Part shown: in pieces, positions 41,255-49,712 of the stretch
Layout of the letters: each line of letters opens with the position of its first letter
Position numbering within the stretch: position 1 is the stretch's first letter
Source of the DNA: Brevundimonas sp.
GTDB lineage: Bacteria; Pseudomonadota; Alphaproteobacteria; Caulobacterales; Caulobacteraceae
Length of the DNA stretch: 64,000 bases
Direction of reading: 5' to 3'
Assembly (NCBI RefSeq): GCF_004210735.1
Contig: NZ_SDZL01000005.1
Location: 1 to 64,000, forward strand
Program-made: the position numbers and the translations under genes
Notes under the pieces: generated by a model
The model's input: the letters and a program-made list of their open reading frames with translations, nothing else
Told to the model about the DNA's origin: nothing
Database searches by the model: none

Positions 41255-42133
41255 TCACGCGGCCTGCGCCATTTGCGCCTTCGCCCCGATCTTGATGGCC
41301 AGGTCATCAAAGGCGATCAGGTCACGGGCCAGCGCCTCGAACTGGTTCAGCGGCACCATGTTCGGGCCATCGGATGGCGCGTTGTCCGGGTCCTGGTGGG
41401 TTTCCATGAAGACGGCGTCGACACCGACCGATACGGCGGCCCGCGCCAGCACCGGCACGAACTCGCGCTGACCGCCCGACGACGTGCCCTGCCCGCCCGG
41501 TTGCTGGACGCTGTGGGTGGCGTCGAACACGACCGGACAGCCGATCTCGCGCAGGATCGGCAGGGCCCGCATGTCGCTGACCAGGGTGTTGTAGCCGAAG
41601 CTGGCCCCGCGCTCGCAGGCCATGACGTTGGGATTGCCCGCGCCGACGACCTTGGCGATGACGTTCTTCATGTCCCAAGGGGCCAGGAACTGGCCCTTCT
41701 TGATGTTGATGACCTTGCCAGTGGCGGCTGCGGCCAGCAGCAGGTCCGTCTGACGCGACAGGAAGGCCGGGATCTGCAGCACATCCACAACCTCGCCCAC
41801 CGGTCCGCACTGGGCCTCGGAGTGGACGTCCGTCAGGGTCGGCAGGCCGGTCACTTCGCGGATTTCGGCAAAGATCGGCATCGCGTCTTTCAGGCCGATG
41901 CCCCGCGCGGCGCTGGCGCTGGTGCGGTTCGCCTTGTCGAAGCTGGTCTTGTAGATAATGCCGACATCCAATCGGTCGCCGATTTCCTTCAGCGCGTGGG
42001 CGGTCTCCAGCGCATGCTGGCGGCTTTCCATCTGGCAGGGGCCAGCGATGAAAACGATGCGGGCGCCGCCGCCGATGACGACGGGCTTGCTCAGGCCTTC
42101 GGAGATTTCGATGACGGCGTTCGGACGGTTCAC
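41255..42133 (-). CDS. kdsA: 3-deoxy-8-phosphooctulonate synthase (GTG start)
   Basis: [45 protein letters not shown]...[24 protein letters not shown]; cac at 42131-42133 = GTG. Confidence 0.96.
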   Translation of the reverse strand: MNRPNAVIEISEGLSKPVVIGGGARIVFIAGPCQMESRQHALETAHALKEIGDRLDVGIIYKTSFDKANRTSASAARGIGLKDAMPIFAEIREVTGLPTLTDVHSEAQCGPVGEVVDVLQIPAFLSRQTDLLLAAAATGKVINIKKGQFLAPWDMKNVIAKVVGAGNPNVMACERGASFGYNTLVSDMRALPILREIGCPVVFDATHSVQQPGGQGTSSGGQREFVPVLARAAVSVGVDAVFMETHQDPDNAPSDGPNMVPLNQFEALARDLIAFDDLAIKIGAKAQMAQAA

Positions 42134-42247
42134 GGCAGGGCTTTCGATCGATGTCAGGGCTTGCGACGCATCCTCTGACGCGCCTATGCGGCGATCAGGT
42201 GGCGTCGCACACTGTTCCGCGCAAGCTTTAGCACGGAGGTCCGAGTC

Positions 42248-43078
42248 GTGACCAACCCGCTGATCGACACCGCGACGCTGGCCGATCATCTCGACGATCC
42301 GGACCTGCGCATCATCGACGGCAGCTGGCATCTGGATGGCCGGGATGGGCGGGCTGAGTTCGAGGCGGCTCGACTGCCCGGCGCACGGTTCTTCGATCTG
42401 GAGGCCAGTTCCGAACAGGACAGTCCGCTGCCCCACATGATGCCGTCTGCAGAAGCGTTCGCGGCACAGATGGGCGCCCTGGGGCTAGGCGTTGATGATC
42501 ATATCGTCGTGTACGACACCGTCGGAATTCGCTCTGCGCCGCGGGTCTGGTGGATGCTGCGCACGATGGGCGCCGAGCGGGTTCAGGTTCTGGACGGCGG
42601 CTTGCCGAAATGGCGCGCCGAGGGCCGCCCTGTCGAGACCACCCCCTCCCTGCCGCCGCAGCCCGCCCGGTTCCGGGCGCGCCTTCATGCCGACGCCGTG
42701 GTCGATCTGGATCAGGTGCGGCGGGCGCTAGGTGGATCAACCCAGGTGCTGGACGCGCGCGCGGCCGTCCGCTTCCGGGGCGAGGTGGCTGAGCCCCGTC
42801 CCGGCCTGCGATCCGGCCACATGCCCGGCGCGCTCAATCTGCCGTTCGGCGAGCTGCTGAACGCGGACGGCACGATGAAGCGCGGCATGGCGCTGGAACA
42901 GGCGTTCCGGATGGCCGGCGTTGATCTGGACCGGCCTGTCATCACGACCTGCGGATCGGGTGTGACGGCGGCCATCCTGACGCTGGGCCTTGCGATATTG
43001 GGCCGTTCGAGCCGCCTTTACGACGGCTCGTGGGCGGAATGGGGCGCGCGCGATGACGCGCCCGTCGCCGCCGGCTGA
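42248..43078 (+). CDS. sseA: Thiosulfate/3-mercaptopyruvate sulfurtransferase
   Basis: Tandem rhodanese; [33 protein letters not shown]...[20 protein letters not shown]. Confidence 0.93.
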   Translation: MTNPLIDTATLADHLDDPDLRIIDGSWHLDGRDGRAEFEAARLPGARFFDLEASSEQDSPLPHMMPSAEAFAAQMGALGLGVDDHIVVYDTVGIRSAPRVWWMLRTMGAERVQVLDGGLPKWRAEGRPVETTPSLPPQPARFRARLHADAVVDLDQVRRALGGSTQVLDARAAVRFRGEVAEPRPGLRSGHMPGALNLPFGELLNADGTMKRGMALEQAFRMAGVDLDRPVITTCGSGVTAAILTLGLAILGRSSRLYDGSWAEWGARDDAPVAAG

Positions 43079-43081
43079 CGA

Positions 43082-44407
43082 TCAGACCGCAGGCGGCGCC
43101 ACAGGAACGGGTTCGCCCGGCGCCAGCGGTTCGTCCACCTCGCCGCGCGAGACGACCGTCGCGGCGACCAGATCGCCGGTGACGTTCAGCGTGGTGCGGC
43201 ACATGTCCAGGAAGCGGTCGACCCCCAGGATCAGGCCGATGCCTTCGGCCGGCACGCCCACCATCACCAGGATCATCGCCACAACCGGCAGCGATCCGGC
43301 CGGCACGCCCGCCGTGCCGATGCCGCCCAGCACGCAGACCAGCATCACCATCACCTGCTGACCGATCGACAGGTCGATGCCGAAGAACTGGGCCAGGAAC
43401 AGCACCGTCACACCCTCGAACAGGGCCGTGCCGTTCTGATTAGCCGTCGCGCCGACCGTCAGCACGAAGCGCGCGATCTTGCGCGGCAGATGCAGTTGCT
43501 CCTCCGCCGCGCGCAGCGACACCGGCAGGCTGGCGTTCGAGGAGGCCGTGGCGAAGGCCACGACCATCGGCTCGCGCACGCCCTTGAAGAAGGCGATCGG
43601 CGACATGCCGCCCAGCCCCCAGACCGCCAGCGGATAGACGATGAACATATGGATCGCCATCGCGCCGACGGCCACGCCGACATAGGCCGCCAGCCGGATC
43701 AGCAGGTCCCAACCGAACAGGGCGGCCAGGTTGAACATCAGGCAGGCGATGGCGATGGGCGCCAGACGGATCACGAGGTTGATGAGCTTCATCGTCACCT
43801 CGAACAGCCCCTGAATCACTTCTTGCAGGCGGTCCGTCGCACGGCTGCGGGCCATGACCAGACCGACGCCGAACAGCAGGGCGAACACCATCACGGGCAG
43901 GATCTGGTTCTCGGCCGCCGCCGTGAAGACGTTGGACGGGATCAGGTCCAGGAAGAACTGCCCGAACTGGATCGACTCCGGCGCATTGCCGACGATGGAG
44001 GCGGCGCCCGCCGAACCCTCGGCCAGCAACCGCTGGGCCAGGACCGGATCGACGCCCGCGCCCGGCTGGAAGATGTTGACCATCACCAGGCCGATGATGA
44101 CGGCCACGGCCGAGATCACGACGGTAAAGGCCAGGGTCTTGCCACCCGCGCGACCCAGCACCTTCAGGTCGCCCATTTCCGCCACGCCCATGACAAGCGC
44201 CGAGAACAGCAGCGGGATCACCAGCATGAAGATCAGGCGCAGGAAGATTTGCCCCGCCGGCCCGGTGACGTTGGTGGTCAGCCATTGCACCCAGCCCGCA
44301 TCCGCCCCCTGGGTCACGTGAACGATCATGCCCAGGGTCAGACCGACCAGAAAGCCAATCAGCATCCAGACGTGGAGCGGCAGGCCGCGCTTCTTCGTTT
44401 CCATCAA
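43082..44407 (-). CDS. Dicarboxylate/amino acid:cation (Na+/H+) symporter, DAACS family
   Basis: [35 protein letters not shown]...[19 protein letters not shown]...[18 protein letters not shown]. Confidence 0.93.
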   Translation of the reverse strand: MMETKKRGLPLHVWMLIGFLVGLTLGMIVHVTQGADAGWVQWLTTNVTGPAGQIFLRLIFMLVIPLLFSALVMGVAEMGDLKVLGRAGGKTLAFTVVISAVAVIIGLVMVNIFQPGAGVDPVLAQRLLAEGSAGAASIVGNAPESIQFGQFFLDLIPSNVFTAAAENQILPVMVFALLFGVGLVMARSRATDRLQEVIQGLFEVTMKLINLVIRLAPIAIACLMFNLAALFGWDLLIRLAAYVGVAVGAMAIHMFIVYPLAVWGLGGMSPIAFFKGVREPMVVAFATASSNASLPVSLRAAEEQLHLPRKIARFVLTVGATANQNGTALFEGVTVLFLAQFFGIDLSIGQQVMVMLVCVLGGIGTAGVPAGSLPVVAMILVMVGVPAEGIGLILGVDRFLDMCRTTLNVTGDLVAATVVSRGEVDEPLAPGEPVPVAPPAV

Positions 44408-44432
44408 TCCCCCGGGGGTTCTTCTGTCGGCT

Positions 44433-45545
44433 TCAGCGAATCGGCAGAGCGTAGATCAGACCGCCGGGTCGAGCATTCCATTGTGCGTTCAACCCACGCG
44501 CCAGGTCGAGCGTCGATTGCGAGCCAAGGTTCTTGTCAAAGATCTCGCCGTAGTTGCCCACGGCCACGACGGCGTTGCGGGCCCACCGCCGGTCCAGCCC
44601 CAGCTCGGCGCCCATGTCGCCTTCCTCGCCCAGCAACCGCCGGATGCGGGGATCGCGCGAATCCTTGCTCAAGGCCTCAGCATTGGCGCGTGTGACACCC
44701 AGTTCCTCGGCCAGGATGACGGCGTTCAGGGTCCAACGCACCAGCGCGGTCCATTGCTCGTCGCCGCGCCGCACGACCGGGCCCAACGGCTCCTTGGACA
44801 CCACATCGGGCAGGATGGCGTGGGCCTGTGGGTCGGACAGGGTCGTCCGGATGGCCGCCAGAGCGGAAATGTCGGCGCTGTAGGCGTCGCATTGTTCTCG
44901 GGAATAGGCCTGTCGGGCCTCCTCCTCATTGCGCAGAACCACGGCGCGATAGTCGATACCGCGCGAGCGGAAATAGTCTGCGGCGTTTAGCTCGGTCGTG
45001 GATCCGGCCTGCACACATATCCGCGCGCCGTTCAATTCGCTGGCGCTGTTCAGGTTCAGGGATCGCCGGACCAGAAAGCCCTGACCGTCATAATAGTTGA
45101 CCCCAGCGAAGCTGAGCCCATCGCCGGCGTCCCGCGTCATCGTCCAGGATGTGCTGCGCCACAGGACATCGATCCGCTGGGCCGCCAGCGCGTCAAACCT
45201 CTGCTCCGCGTTCAACGGCACAAAGCGCACAGCATTGGGGTCGTTAAGGATGGCCGCCGCCATGGCGCGGCAGAAGTCGACGTCGAACCCGCGCCATTGC
45301 CCACGATTGTCAATAAAGGCGAACCCGACCAGCCCCTCATGCACGCCGCAGTTCAGCCGTCCACGCGCCTTCACCGCCTGAAGCGTCGGGCTGGGCGGCG
45401 GGCCATCAGCCTGTTTGCGCGAAGGCATTGTGACAGGGGCCTGGGTGTCGACGCCGTCCTCCGGCGCCTGCGACCGGCCGCAGGCGGCCAGCGTCAGCGC
45501 CATGATCATGGCCGTTATCAATCGTCCGTTCGCCCGTGCCGCCAT
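44433..45545 (-). CDS. Amino-acid ABC transporter substrate-binding protein (AapJ-like), putative lipoprotein
   Basis: MIMALTLAACGRS lipobox; LQAVKARGRLNCGVHEGLVGFAFIDNRGQWRGFDVDFCRAMAAAIL. Confidence 0.88.
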   Translation of the reverse strand: MAARANGRLITAMIMALTLAACGRSQAPEDGVDTQAPVTMPSRKQADGPPPSPTLQAVKARGRLNCGVHEGLVGFAFIDNRGQWRGFDVDFCRAMAAAILNDPNAVRFVPLNAEQRFDALAAQRIDVLWRSTSWTMTRDAGDGLSFAGVNYYDGQGFLVRRSLNLNSASELNGARICVQAGSTTELNAADYFRSRGIDYRAVVLRNEEEARQAYSREQCDAYSADISALAAIRTTLSDPQAHAILPDVVSKEPLGPVVRRGDEQWTALVRWTLNAVILAEELGVTRANAEALSKDSRDPRIRRLLGEEGDMGAELGLDRRWARNAVVAVGNYGEIFDKNLGSQSTLDLARGLNAQWNARPGGLIYALPIR

Positions 45546-45595
45546 TCAGCGCCTCACCTGCTTGCGTCATCAGGGGGTTTAGAGGCCTTTAGGAC

Positions 45596-46780
45596 GTGAT
45601 CCAAGCGTCAGGAGCCCCGATGCCCTCGTTGACCGACAGAACACGCCTGATCGCCGGCGCCACGAGACGGGGCGGTGGCCGTCGTCCCGTCAATCCGCCA
45701 ATCGAACGCGCCTCGACCATGCTCAGTGACCGTGTGGCGGACATGCGCGATCCGTCGCTGGGCCCGCTTTACGGCCTGGATGGAACCAGCGCTGCGCGTG
45801 AGTTGCGCGCCGCCGTCGCCGATCTGGAGGGCGCGGCCGACGCCTGGCTGACACCCTCGGGGCTGTCTGCTGTCACCGTCCCCCTGCTGGCTCTTGCCCG
45901 GCCGGGCGACGAAATATTGACGACCGACGCCGCCTACGGTCCCACGCGCCGTTTTCTGACGCGGCATATGGGTCAGCGTGGTGTCGCCTCGCGATTTCAT
46001 CCCGCCGCCGCCTCTGCCGCCGACATCCTGTCGATGCTAACGGAACGCACCCGGGTGTTGCTGATCGAATCGCCCGGCTCGCTGACATTCGAAATGCTGG
46101 ATGTTTCCGCCTTGGCCGCTGCCTGTCGCGAGCGGGGCGTTCTGACCGTCATGGATAACACTTGGGCGGCGGGTCTGGCGTTCCGCCCCCTGGCGCAAGG
46201 CGTCGACATCAGCGTTCAGGCCCTGACCAAATACGCTGCGGGCCATTCCGATCTGCTGATGGGTTCTATCGCGCTCAGTGATCCCGAACTGAACCGGGCG
46301 ATCTGCGAGACGATTGAGGACCTGGGCTGGCATGTCTCGCCCGACGACGCCTGGCTGGCGCTGCGCGGACTGCGGACGCTGCCTCTGCGTTATGAACAGC
46401 AGGCCCGATCCGCGCTGACGATCGCCGAATGGCTGACCGCCCGGCCCGAAGTCGCGACGGTCCTTTATCCCGCCCTGCCCGGCTCTGTGGGGCATGACCT
46501 ATGGGCGCGAGACTATACGGGTGCGGCGGCGCTGCTGGGGGTCGTGCTCAAGGATGGCGCCATGGCCCAGGCCCATCGCCTGCTGGACGCCCTGACCCTG
46601 TTCGGCCTGGGCTATTCGTGGGGCGGATTTGAAAGTCTGGCGACGTATGAGACGCCGCAGCTGGCTTTCCGCCAGACGCGGCCCGACCTGCCCGGCTCGC
46701 TTCTGCGACTGCACATTGGGCTGGAAGACCCTGTCGACCTGATCGCCGACCTGGAGCAGGCGTTCGCGGCTTTGGCATAA
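45596..46780 (+). CDS. metC: Cystathionine beta-lyase (PLP Cys/Met metabolism family)
   Basis: YGLDGTSAARELRAAVADLEGAADAWLTPSGLSAV...VMDNTWAAGLAFRPLAQGVDISVQALTKYAAGHSDLLMG. Confidence 0.93.
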   Translation: MIQASGAPMPSLTDRTRLIAGATRRGGGRRPVNPPIERASTMLSDRVADMRDPSLGPLYGLDGTSAARELRAAVADLEGAADAWLTPSGLSAVTVPLLALARPGDEILTTDAAYGPTRRFLTRHMGQRGVASRFHPAAASAADILSMLTERTRVLLIESPGSLTFEMLDVSALAAACRERGVLTVMDNTWAAGLAFRPLAQGVDISVQALTKYAAGHSDLLMGSIALSDPELNRAICETIEDLGWHVSPDDAWLALRGLRTLPLRYEQQARSALTIAEWLTARPEVATVLYPALPGSVGHDLWARDYTGAAALLGVVLKDGAMAQAHRLLDALTLFGLGYSWGGFESLATYETPQLAFRQTRPDLPGSLLRLHIGLEDPVDLIADLEQAFAALA

Positions 46781-46786
46781 GGGCGG

Positions 46787-46835
46787 CGCGCCCAGCAGGA
46801 CTCGAACCTGCACCCCCCTGCTGAGAAGGCAGGTG
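46787..46835 (-). pseudogene. 3' half of split tRNA-Arg(TCT)-type gene
   Basis: RC: CACCTGCCTTC-TCAGCAGG-GGGGT-GCAGGTTCGAGTCCTGC-TGGGCGC-G; no acceptor/D-arm upstream. Confidence 0.82.
46825..46835. repeat. Left copy of duplicated 11-bp att core GAAGGCAGGTG
   Basis: Identical to 49292-49302. Confidence 0.8.
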
Positions 46836-46858
46836 AAAATGAATAAAAACAACGCCGT

Positions 46859-46922
46859 CGTCCAACTGTTCTGCCAATGTTCGCTATCGTAGAATCAATG
46901 GGTTACAGGTCGAGTTGGACGG
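46859..46922. repeat. Left-end candidate integrase arm sites: CGTCCAAC (46859-46866) and GTTGGACGG (46914-46922)
   Basis: Same motif as repeats at 49208-49216 and 49231-49245, just inside the other end. Confidence 0.5.
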
Positions 46923-46969
46923 ATTTAGTGGGTCTTCACACGCGGGGTTTAGATGGATAGCGTCACGGT

Positions 46970-48079
46970 ATGAACAAGCCCGTCATCGCCTGCTTGGGGA
47001 ACTGTCAGAGCGGGGCTATCCGTGGGATTCTGCTTGCGATTCCTGAGGTCAAGGAACGCTTCGATGTTCTGTTCACGCGGCGGCCGCAGGATTTCGCCGC
47101 AATGCGCGACCGGGTTGCCGTTGTTGTCCAGCAGGCGACGCATAGCTGGGACGACTTCACCGTTGCCGACTTGCCGACCGGCGCGACCCACATTCGCTAC
47201 CCGGCGGCGCTGATCAACTACCCTTGGCCCCTCATCCCGTTTCAGCGTCGGGTCAAGGAGAGGACGGCTAGGGATGCACACTTTCCCTACACCATCTGCG
47301 ACGCCCTGGTTGATGAGTTGAGGGCCAAGGGCGTCCCTAAGGAAAGCCTGCTGGATGCCTACTTTTCGGTGGACGTGACCAAGCGGTTCCCGCTGGAGCG
47401 CCTCAGACGCATAAATGAGGCCAAGGCTCGCCAGATCGATGCCCTTTCCGACTTTCCGATTTGGGACCAAATGCAGGTGGGCCAGAGCATGAGGACCGCC
47501 AATCACCCCAACGGCCCGCTCCTGTCCTATATGGTAGCGCAGATCATCGAGCGGCTTCCACTTGCTGACGTAGCGGCGGCTCAGGAGGAGGCGGCAGCGC
47601 GAGTGACCGATTACGGCATTCAGCCTGTCGAGGCGCCCGTGCACCCACAAGTGGCCGATGCCTTGGGTCTGGAGTGGGCAAAAGAACGAAAATGGACCTT
47701 CTGGCTAGAGGGCGACTTCACGTTCGAGGAGCGCCTGCTGCGTCTGTACGACATGTCCTACAACGAGGCGTTTCAGGAGGGACGGGACAAGCTGGCTAAA
47801 GGTGAGGAGGCGATACACTCGTTTGAACAGGCCTCCCGCGAGTTGCCCGACAGCGCCATGGTTCACGCGTTCTATGCAACGGCTCTAATCAAGGCCGGCA
47901 GATGGAGCGAGGCGGCTGATGTGCGCGGACGGATATGGAAGCTTGATCCTAGCGACACCAATCGCACTCGTTATTGGACTGCTCTTCGGCGTGCGAAGCG
48001 GATGGATGAGGCCGACGCCATCCTTGCCGCAAATGACGGCTCGCCCTCACAAACTAATGCAATAGCCCCGGTCTCATGA
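46970..48079 (+). CDS. WcbI-type polysaccharide biosynthesis protein with C-terminal TPR repeats
   Basis: MNKPVIACLGNCQSGAIRGILLAIPEV N-terminus; C-terminal TPR-like SYNEAFQEGRDKLAKGEEAIHSFEQASRELPDSAMVHAFYATALIKAGRWSEAADV. Confidence 0.7.
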   Translation: MNKPVIACLGNCQSGAIRGILLAIPEVKERFDVLFTRRPQDFAAMRDRVAVVVQQATHSWDDFTVADLPTGATHIRYPAALINYPWPLIPFQRRVKERTARDAHFPYTICDALVDELRAKGVPKESLLDAYFSVDVTKRFPLERLRRINEAKARQIDALSDFPIWDQMQVGQSMRTANHPNGPLLSYMVAQIIERLPLADVAAAQEEAAARVTDYGIQPVEAPVHPQVADALGLEWAKERKWTFWLEGDFTFEERLLRLYDMSYNEAFQEGRDKLAKGEEAIHSFEQASRELPDSAMVHAFYATALIKAGRWSEAADVRGRIWKLDPSDTNRTRYWTALRRAKRMDEADAILAANDGSPSQTNAIAPVS

Positions 48080-48232
48080 ACTCCTTCCAAAAGAGCATCC
48101 TTAGTATTGCCCCCAACACGGCGATTACCGAGGACAACGAGATCCAGGCCATCTGGTTATGTGCTCCTGCGGGGGCCAGTGCTGCTGTCCCGCGACACCA
48201 AGTTCCGAAATGGAAATCTTGCTGCTATATAC

Positions 48233-49036
48233 TCACTTCTCGTGGCTGAGGACTTTCTCGTCCGTACGGTAGAACTCCCGCTTGGGAGACGCCCTTCTAC
48301 ATATCGTTTTACCTTCACGCCGAAGGGATGCGGTCGCCGCCTGTTCCGGCGTGACGGCGCGGATGACCTGAAGACTCGTCCTCCAGGTGGGCAGGTCGGT
48401 AAGCGCGCGCCCGCCAGCCAAGTCGGCCTTCGTCGCCCCCACCACTTCAGCAGCAGCCTCGCCCGCCGCGGCCCCCGCTGCTTGACCAGCAATGGCCCCC
48501 GCAACAGCGGCGTCACCGTCCGCGTCCTGTGCCGCCTGAATGGCCGCACCGATGTCTGCAAGGACTTGTTGCGCGTCGGTCTTCGCCGCCTCCGCGCCGT
48601 CGCGCTCGGTTCCAGCCGCCTGGGCCCACCCCTGCGCCTCGGTTTCCGCCGCGATGGCGCCGGACTCGGCCGCTTCCGCGCGGTCGGCATCGGCTGCAAC
48701 AGCACCGGCGACTACCGCCGCCGCCTCCGTCACCACGGCGGCGAAGTCATCTTCGATCCGGTCCAGATCGCGGCGCATGTCCTGGTCGACGGCCGTCAGA
48801 CGGTTGAACGCCATATCGATGGCGCGCACCGGCACATTGTTTCGCCGGGCATAGTTGCTGGTCCGCGCCGGCGCGATATGGCGACGGATAAGCACCGTGC
48901 CGGTCGCGGGCGTGTTCAGCGTGACCGTCCCGCCCTGATAGCCGCCACCCTCCAGCAGCGTGCCGCTGAACGTGAACTGGCTCTGCGTCAGCCAGACGTC
49001 ATCGACCCGCACCTCCAGGTCCGCTTTCGCGAACAT
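48233..49036 (-). CDS. Phage tail-fibre N-terminal-like protein, likely truncated
   Basis: FAKADLEVRVDDVWLTQSQFTFSGTLLEGGGYQGGTVTLNTPATGTVLIRRHIAPARTSNYARRNNVPVRAIDMAFNRLTAVDQDM, the T7-like tail-fibre head-domain pattern, followed by Ala-rich repeats. Confidence 0.75.
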   Translation of the reverse strand: MFAKADLEVRVDDVWLTQSQFTFSGTLLEGGGYQGGTVTLNTPATGTVLIRRHIAPARTSNYARRNNVPVRAIDMAFNRLTAVDQDMRRDLDRIEDDFAAVVTEAAAVVAGAVAADADRAEAAESGAIAAETEAQGWAQAAGTERDGAEAAKTDAQQVLADIGAAIQAAQDADGDAAVAGAIAGQAAGAAAGEAAAEVVGATKADLAGGRALTDLPTWRTSLQVIRAVTPEQAATASLRREGKTICRRASPKREFYRTDEKVLSHEK

Positions 49037-49111
49037 CTAGCCCGCGACACAACCGTCGCCAGGAACGCCCAGATCAAGCGCGGCATCGTGACGGATAACG
49101 CCGCGTGAAGA

Positions 49112-49188
49112 TGGCGCGCCCTGCAGGACTCGAACCTGCAACCGTTCGCTTAGAAGGCGAGTGCTCTATCCGGTTGAGCTAAGGGCGC
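49112..49188 (-). tRNA. tRNA-Arg(TCT), intact, element-borne, CCA encoded
   Basis: RC folds: GCGCCCT TA GCTC AACCGGATA GAGC A CTCGC CTTCTAA GCGAA CGGTT GCAGG TTCGAGT CCTGC AGGGCGC G CCA (77 nt). Confidence 0.95.
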
Positions 49189-49207
49189 GGAACTTCTCAG
49201 AAACAAA

Positions 49208-49245
49208 GTTGGACGGGCTACCGCCTGAAAGTTGGATGGACGGGT
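49208..49245. repeat. Right-end candidate arm sites GTTGGACGGG and GTTGGATGGACGGG
   Basis: Direct repeats near the right junction; motif shared with 46859-46922. Confidence 0.5.
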
Positions 49246-49291
49246 AAAATGCGTTGTATTTCAGCGACATAGAGAACGGGAAAACTGCTTG

Positions 49292-49302
49292 GAAGGCAGG
49301 TG
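49292..49302. repeat. Right copy of duplicated 11-bp att core GAAGGCAGGTG
   Basis: Identical to 46825-46835. Confidence 0.8.
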
Positions 49303-49327
49303 CTCTATCCGGTTGAGCTATGGGCGC
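49292..49327 (-). pseudogene. 5' half of split tRNA-Arg(TCT)-type gene
   Basis: RC: GCGCCCA TA GCTC AACCGGATA GAGC A CCTGC CTTC, then diverges (CAAGCAGTTTTCCCG); acceptor GCGCCCA pairs with TGGGCGC of the 3' half. Confidence 0.85.
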
Positions 49328-49340
49328 CCGAACTGGACGA

Positions 49341-49646
49341 TCAGTGCGTCCAGGACTGTTTGCGGTTGGTGGCGAAATTGTCGGCATAGGCCTTGATGAT
49401 CGCCGGCGCCTCGTTCGGCTCGTGCAGGCGGAACGGAATGCCGTGACGCTCGGCGTATTCGACAGCTTCTTCCTTGCTGTCGAAGGTCAGACGCACCTGG
49501 CCGTTCATGTCGCTGGAACTGGTCCAGCCCATCAGGGGATCGATGGTGCGGGCCGATGCGGGCTCGAATTCCAGACGCCAGTCGCGGCTCTTGGCCTTGC
49601 CCGACTGCATGGCGGTCTTGGCGGGGCGATAGATGCGCGCGAGCAT
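49341..49646 (-). CDS. ETC complex I subunit (NDUFS4-like)
   Basis: MLARIYRPAKTAMQSGKAKSRDWRLEFEPASARTIDPLMGWTSSSDMNGQVRLTFDSKEEAVEYAERHGI. Confidence 0.93.
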   Translation of the reverse strand: MLARIYRPAKTAMQSGKAKSRDWRLEFEPASARTIDPLMGWTSSSDMNGQVRLTFDSKEEAVEYAERHGIPFRLHEPNEAPAIIKAYADNFATNRKQSWTH

Positions 49647-49712
49647 GCCGAACTCCTGCTTTGTCTCGGTGGCGGTGCATAGCCCGGCGGCCCGGGCCGG
49701 TCCAGCGCTCGC

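Larger units (their letters stand above)
46825..49302. mobile_element. Decayed site-specifically integrated element (prophage/satellite remnant) splitting a tRNA-Arg(TCT)-type gene
   Basis: 11-bp direct repeat GAAGGCAGGTG at 46825-46835 and 49292-49302 joins two complementary tRNA halves; tail-fibre remnant, foreign cargo and internal intact tRNA inside; no integrase ORF seen. Confidence 0.78.

Noticed and set aside
48107-49108. 333-aa plus-strand ORF in the element
   Set aside because: Antisense to the tail-fibre-like ORF, composition dominated by Arg/Gly/Pro, no recognisable motif; the minus-strand frame carries the phage signature.
49281-49302. tRNA-Gly(TCC) (CTTCCAAGCAG resembles its anticodon loop)
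   Set aside because: No matching variable loop, T-arm or acceptor 3' strand follows; the sequence continues as TTTTCCCGTTCTC. Best explained as the element-side att flank.
46787-49327. Group I intron or trans-spliced split tRNA interpretation
   Set aside because: Half order is compatible with an intron, but the insert has phage genes, a full tRNA and a duplicated 11-bp core, which fits site-specific integration. No group I core (P/Q/R/S) was recognised by eye, and bacterial split tRNAs of the archaeal type are not established. A structure search (Infernal, group I model) would settle it.
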